Shown here one piece after another: positions 59,056 through 64,000 of a stretch of 64,000 nt of DNA. The DNA is taken from NCBI RefSeq assembly GCF_050948215.1, contig NC_135157.1, forward strand, positions 4,526,001 to 4,590,000, read 5' to 3'. The notes beneath the pieces were generated by a model. That model had not been told where the DNA came from, did not search any database, and saw only the letters and a program-made list of their open reading frames with translations. This DNA is from Halictus rubicundus (Eukaryota > Arthropoda > Insecta > Hymenoptera > Halictidae). Position 1 is the stretch's first letter. Each line of letters begins with the position of its first letter. The position numbers were made by a program, and so were the translations under genes.

Positions 59056-61234
59056 CAAGATCTGATATCGGCGGTAAGAATGTTAATATAAACCTTTAAA
59101 TGATACCGAAAGGTGACACAGAATATAAAACAAGACGAGGAAGAAATTTTTGTCGGCGGTTCAGTCGCCTGTATACATCACTGAATATACCAATCAAAGC
59201 ATTAAACAGCGCGTTCCACATTCCGGGCAACGGGTAACGTAGTCTTTTATTATTATAACCAGTTGTCGTTTTCCTTTATTTATGCATATTAACTCGAAAT
59301 CTATGAAACCGCGAATGTCCTGGCATATTTTTCCTTTTAGAATTTTCGTTCGAGTTTCGTTCTGGTCTCATGATAATTTCGAAATTACTAAATATCGATA
59401 CACGCGGCCGGTACGAACTAGCTTTAATAGGTAACCAATTTAATTATATGTTTACGAAACGCGGCGTGATTAATATACTGAGCCTGTGACCGGATAAAAG
59501 TGTCGTACTCGGAAAACTGGTTGGAACTAGACGTCGGCGAAACACTCTTCGCGCTAAATATATTTATTTATTACTGCGCACCGCGGTCGATCTATTAGGC
59601 GTTACGTGTAACGTACTTAAAACGCCGCTTTGGTACCTGATACATATTATTAAACAAGGAAAAATGCGGAGTAATCAATAAAGTCTTCGCATAGCAACGA
59701 TTTTACGATGCATTAGCCGCGAGATTTATATCTTGTCGCATTTTAATGGTCTCTAGCAACGCTGACAGTCCCGGCGAATAGGTTCGGAAAGAAGTTAATT
59801 AATAAATAAAAGTCGGGAGTAAGATGGTACACCGTGTTAGGCGAATTGGATCGTTTTAATTGACGTTAAAGCCGGGGCATAGTTTGTACTCGCGTTAACG
59901 AGGACAGATAATTCGACCGATAAAACGGTATTCAGGGACGGTTTTAAAAAAGAAGACTGATCGCGTGACGCGTTCGCGCGAGTACGCTACAAGTATCCGC
60001 GCTTCCTCATGACAATCTCATCGTTCGCGGTCCTTTTTTTTTTCCACCGACACGCGGTAAACGCGAACGCCGGTGCATACATTCATGGTCATTTGCGGAG
60101 CTAATTTATCAAGGCAGCGCGGCCGAGGGACTGAAATTAATATTCCTGGCTCGTAGATCACCTCGCTAGTAAATTTTAATGGAAACGTCGCCTTTTTTAC
60201 CGAACGTCGCCGCGTGGAAATAACGAGCCGGAAGATATCGGTGTTTAAACGCTCAATTCGCTCGTACGATCGCGAAAACTGGCGAATTTGATTTCTGCGA
60301 GACGTGTCTTCGCGATGACACTCTTTTGTAGTCTTTCACTGCAGTATAACAATTTGCGATTTCTAATTCTGGAGTTCGTCAAAAATGTTTTTTCTCTTAT
60401 TAACTCTTGCGAGAAGAGTGTCCTTGAAATCTTTACGAATCGGTTTTTTTTTAAATATATTTTCGAATTTTCTTTGGGATCAACGTTAATCTTCTTATTG
60501 GATCCAATAAAAAAAGGTAATAGCTTACACTGGCTGTGAAATAATTAGGATTTGGATAGAAAGTGTGTAACTCTGGGTCCGAGAGTTAAATATATGACGC
60601 ATTTATTATATTTTTCTTGCATTAAATATAAAAGTTTAACGGAACGATTGATAGAACATAAGATATCCATAAAGGCATTTTGAATTTTTCTTGAGTCCTG
60701 TTTACTTTTCACTATTTTTATTTTAAATGGGCGGGATCGAGTACATTTTTTCATTCAGGAATACAAGTTTTGAACGAAAATAAAGAAATGAACACCATTT
60801 TATTTTTAAATTTTCATAATTTTAATACAGTTTCAATAAATCGACGATAAAAATATGTAATTGTTGTTGAAAATTGATACACGAATTACGATGATTTTTG
60901 TCCTAAATCAAACAGCTTTTCCCTTCCATCCATGTTTGTGTATGTGCAAAACTAACGAAGACAGCATATTTATATTGTTTGGACATTGATTTATGTACTC
61001 CATCGGTAATTTTACATCATATATCAACGATAATGACTGTAATTGATTCTGAATTATTTACAATGTTACTACCTACTTTAACATTGTTTATATATCTTTT
61101 AATCAGTACCAGTAGATTGAATCGAACTTTACAAGATATGTGTACGTACTAGACTTATTTTGTTGAAATTAATACATCAAGTGCAAGAGCGTTTTTCGTG
61201 ACTGTAACTACAGTAGATTTAAAAATTTAAGCTT
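59056..61234. other. Mixed spacer, no gene seen
   Basis: 59380-60290 is CpG-rich and free of long open frames, with ATTTATGCATATTAA-type words near 59278-59292. 60290-61234 is AT-rich. Nothing recognised as a gene. Confidence 0.4.
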
Positions 61235-61383
61235 CCCCTTTACAACGAATGCTTAAAACTTGATCCACGATTTTTTCTTGTCGACTTATTGAGCTTTGAA
61301 TGAAAGGACTGCTGACATTTTTCTTCTATAAAACACTAAAAAAAAATCGTAGATTAAGTTTTAAGCAGTCGTTGTAAAAAGGA
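61235..61383. repeat. Inverted repeat with arms of about 45 bp
   Basis: Left CCTTTACAACGAATGCTTAA (61236) faces right TTAAGCAGTCGTTGTAAAAA (61361), with GATCCACGATTTTTT facing AAAAAATCGTAGATT. The loop is about 60 nt. The right arm runs into the dispersed repeat at 61356-61600. Confidence 0.75.
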
Positions 61384-61600
61384 ATGTTCAATCTTCAAAT
61401 CTGTAATACAATCATTCGCAAAATAAATGGTTTGATGCTTCTACAAACGATTCAATTTGTAGCATTTTAACTAACAAAAATGTGTTGTCGGTCTCTCACT
61501 CGTTATACCATGCAAAAATATCGTAAAACAAAATGAATTAAAAGTAAAGGCTTCGAGCTTAAAAACGAGCCCAAATTTATTACTTGACTATTTTTTTAAC
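61356..61600. repeat. Dispersed repeat related to 46025-46310
   Basis: CAGTCGTTGTAAAAAGGAAT, CAATCTTCAAATCTGTAATA, TTTGTAGCATTTT, CCATGCAAAAAT, AAAATGAATTAAAAGTAAAG and CTTGACTATT occur in the same order as at 46 kb. The family is unidentified. Confidence 0.6.
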
Positions 61601-62585
61601 GATTATTCATAGGTCAAATATTGACAATTTCTCGCGAATCGGAAATTTAGTATTCGAATACATTTCGGATCCACTGTACGTTTCTGAAAACCGACCGCCA
61701 CACTTAATTAGTCGACCAGAATTTCCATTTCCCAATTAAACGATCGCACCGAAGAATTTCGCCCGGCGCATCGCCGCGTGCGTCTCCCGAGTAATTACTC
61801 CCTTCACGATCACAGAATCGATTACACCGGAACTTCGTTCATAATAAGCGAATCCCCTGACTTCGAGTGGCCAGCACACGCCGCAGATCCTCGGTTAACT
61901 CGCGATTTCCGGGTGTCGGGCAGCGAGAAGAAGAAAAACGCCCCGCGCGGAATCCTCGCGCTCGCCTGGCTAGGAAACTCCGTCGATGTCGGCTGATAAA
62001 CAAACAGCGCCGGAACGATTGCGTGTGCCGGCCTCGTAGTAAAACCTCTCAATTTGTTGCTTCGCGAGCGTCTATTGGCTTCCTTTTTGGTCGTTCCCCG
62101 CTCGCAGTTTTACAACCGAGCGACCAGTTTCCTGGACGAGAGCCCGGGTCCGAGAGCGGCGCCAATGCGGAATACGCCAGCGAGAGATTTTTTTTCACCG
62201 AAGAGGCAATTTACGGTAAAATTGCACGGCGAGGCGTGAAGAATTTTGAGAGGCGTGCAACAAGTGGTTGGGTGTAACAAGTTATTGCCGGCGACGTCTG
62301 GCTCTCCGACAAGTGCGTTCCCTCTTCTTCGTTCCTGCGAGTCCCTCTCGCGATTCTCCGATTCATGGTGTTCCACCATCGCCAGCGACAATTCGCGGAA
62401 TCCACGTGCGAAACCCGCGGAAAACGTCGGCGAACCTGCTTGGGATCCGACGTCGGTGTCGCCTCGATTTGCGGAGTGACCTCGTTTTCACGTTCAGATC
62501 TGGCGAACTGTACGATATTTCAGTATTACACAGTGAATCACATTAATGTTCAGACACGGTAATATTTTGTATTTGTTGCTTTGTA
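61601..62585. other. CpG-rich non-coding segment
   Basis: 61700-62520 is CpG-rich. Frames of 60-136 codons are open on both strands in several phases, so none is convincing. Confidence 0.4.
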
Positions 62586-63190
62586 CAGGGTGTGAAAAAA
62601 TTATATGTCACGGCCACCATAGCGTGATTCTACACCTACGATTTGGTTGTAAATTGACATAAAAACTCCCCGCAAAATTGACCTTGACCTTGAAAATCAA
62701 GGTCAAAAAACAACAATTTTTTGTTTAATCGTGTTCTACTGGTCATAACGATCAGCTTTGTGAAAGAAATCATGGGTCGCATTTCAACCGTTCTCTTAAA
62801 AAATGATGTTGCATTTCTTATCATTTTTGCAGCTTCTTTCTTTCGTTCTGTAGTTAGGGAAATAGGAGTATCATGATTATGATAATTTCATACCCAACGA
62901 GATAGCTTACTGATGGTACCCGCTGTATGATAGTACGCTATTTACTTATATATTGGCGCTGGATGTAACAAATTTACAAATAAAGAAGCTGCAAAAATTA
63001 TAAGAAATGCAACATCATTTTTTAAAAGAACTGTTGAGATGCGACCCATGGTTTCTTTCACAATGTTGATCCTTATGATCAGTAGAACACGATTAAAAAA
63101 AAATTGTTGATTTTGTGACCTTGATTTTCAAGGTCCAAGGTCAATTTTGCGGGGAGTTTTTTATGTCAATTTCCACCAAATCGTAAGTAT
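62586..63190. mobile_element. Foldback element with arms of about 200 bp
   Basis: The arms 62635-62840 and 62980-63190 are inverted copies. TTGACATAAAAACTCCCCGC faces GGGGAGTTTTTTATGTCAAT, CATGGGTCGCATTTC faces GAGATGCGACCCATG, and TTTTGCAGCTTCTTT faces AAAGAAGCTGCAAAA. The spacer is about 140 nt. A mariner-like CAGGGTGTGAAAAAATTATA at 62586 probably marks the left end; the matching right end is eroded. Both arms carry TCAAGGTCA-type sites. A 114-codon frame from 63147 starts inside the right arm and is not credible. Confidence 0.85.
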
Positions 63191-64000
63191 CGAAGTAAAA
63201 TTGTACCTATCGTGGAACAAAATCACAAACAGAGGACCGACAGCGGTTTCTCTAGGGCTCACAAAAAAGTTACTCGAGCCATCACAAAATTATGGGAATC
63301 ATGTTGATCGGCTTATCCAAAATTTAGCCCCTCCATCTCGATGGCGGTCGGCAGCCAGGACTCGCGCGAATTTAACACTAGCTTTACGGACTACTAAAAG
63401 TGAGTATTTTACATTACTTTATAAAAATAATAAGAATATATCAATCCAAATTTTTAGCCATTTTTTAAACAGTATAAACACAAAAACATAGATTTGTTGA
63501 ATAATTCCTCATGGACACGTCTCTACAAGCACAATAACCGTAAATTAGAAATATTAGAAACCGCCATTTTGACGGATCACTAGTCTTAAGTATCCACTTC
63601 ACATTGTGATTTTATGCAATTGTGGCTAACGAACAGTAACGCCTAAATTACCTTAATTTTAAGATGAACGTCCAACATAGGACCAGTAAATCAGAAAAAG
63701 ATTATTAATTCTATATGGTAATAGTGAAAACGCATGAGATTATATGTGATATCAGAGGAATCTCTAGGTGCTTTAGATAAGGTATCTAATAATCCATGGG
63801 ACCACCTGAGGCTGTTACCCTATCTCTATACGCGCGTATATCATCAAGGGTGGTTGAATCAGATAAATTGCACCGTCACCTTTTAATCAGATCATGCGAC
63901 TACCGTGTTCAATGAAGATCTCGCTTGAATCTTGTTATCAGTAGATGTTTAATCTACGCCATTTTTTCCACTGTACGAATATTGTGAAAGTCATAAGTAA
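63191..64000. other. Mixed spacer to the window end
   Basis: No gene, repeat or RNA gene recognised. GCCATTTTGACGGATC near 63564 recalls the GCCATTTT motif of the 229-bp unit. Confidence 0.4.

Overview
This window is eukaryotic, non-coding DNA, most likely from an insect. A bee or other hymenopteran is my best guess. The clues are an AT-rich background broken by CpG-dense islands, very short non-autonomous DNA transposons as the main repeat class, and simple repeats of the kinds common in insect genomes. I cannot name the species. I found no open reading frame that I recognise as a protein, no tRNA or rRNA, no known insect microRNA among the seeds I could recall, and no CRISPR array or bacterial-type operon. 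The longest open frames (up to about 190 codons) lie in stop-poor CpG-rich islands where two or more frames are open at once, or they run through simple repeats, so I do not call them genes. The window is best read as intergenic sequence or the interior of a very long intron. Small isolated exons could have been missed.

Most of what can be supported is a fossil bed of mobile elements. The main player is a roughly 200-bp hAT-type MITE (called family A here). Its ends read TAGACTGCGGAT and ATCCGCAGTCTA, and several copies have 8-bp target-site duplications, one of them perfect. I count about 13 copies plus 4 fragments, and nine copies fall between 37.4 and 48.0 kb. A second hAT family (B, TAGTGATGGG ends) has three copies at 8.3, 16.2 and 39.7 kb, all with recognisable 8-bp duplications. 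A third (C, CAGAGTTGTAC ends) has one copy at 54.8 kb. TA-flanked Tc1/mariner-type MITEs lie at 1.6, 6.2, 14.3, 17.1 and 33.1 kb. TTAA-flanked piggyBac-like MITEs lie at 12.0 and 18.9 kb. Foldback (inverted-repeat) elements lie at 24.6, 34.4, 49.3, 61.2 and 62.6 kb.

There are also tandem structures. These include a nearly perfect 229-bp duplication (3.3-3.8 kb), an 89-bp duplication (46.6 kb), a three-unit AT-rich repeat (52.5 kb), a diverged duplication of about 310 bp (28.3-29.0 kb), and a TATATTCTAG minisatellite at 5.9-6.4 kb that recurs on the opposite strand at 28.7 kb. Triplet microsatellites (ACG, TTG/CTG, TTC) sit in the CpG-rich islands at 11.2 and 43.3-43.6 kb.

I did not find a clear new biological system. 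The observations most worth following are the tandem insertion of family A copies at each other's target sites, a palindrome kept as a palindrome although its stem sequence differs between two related repeats, paired CRE sites inside a family B element, nuclear-receptor-type half-sites in both arms of a foldback element, and a possible promoter plus poly-glutamine open frame at 43.1-43.7 kb.
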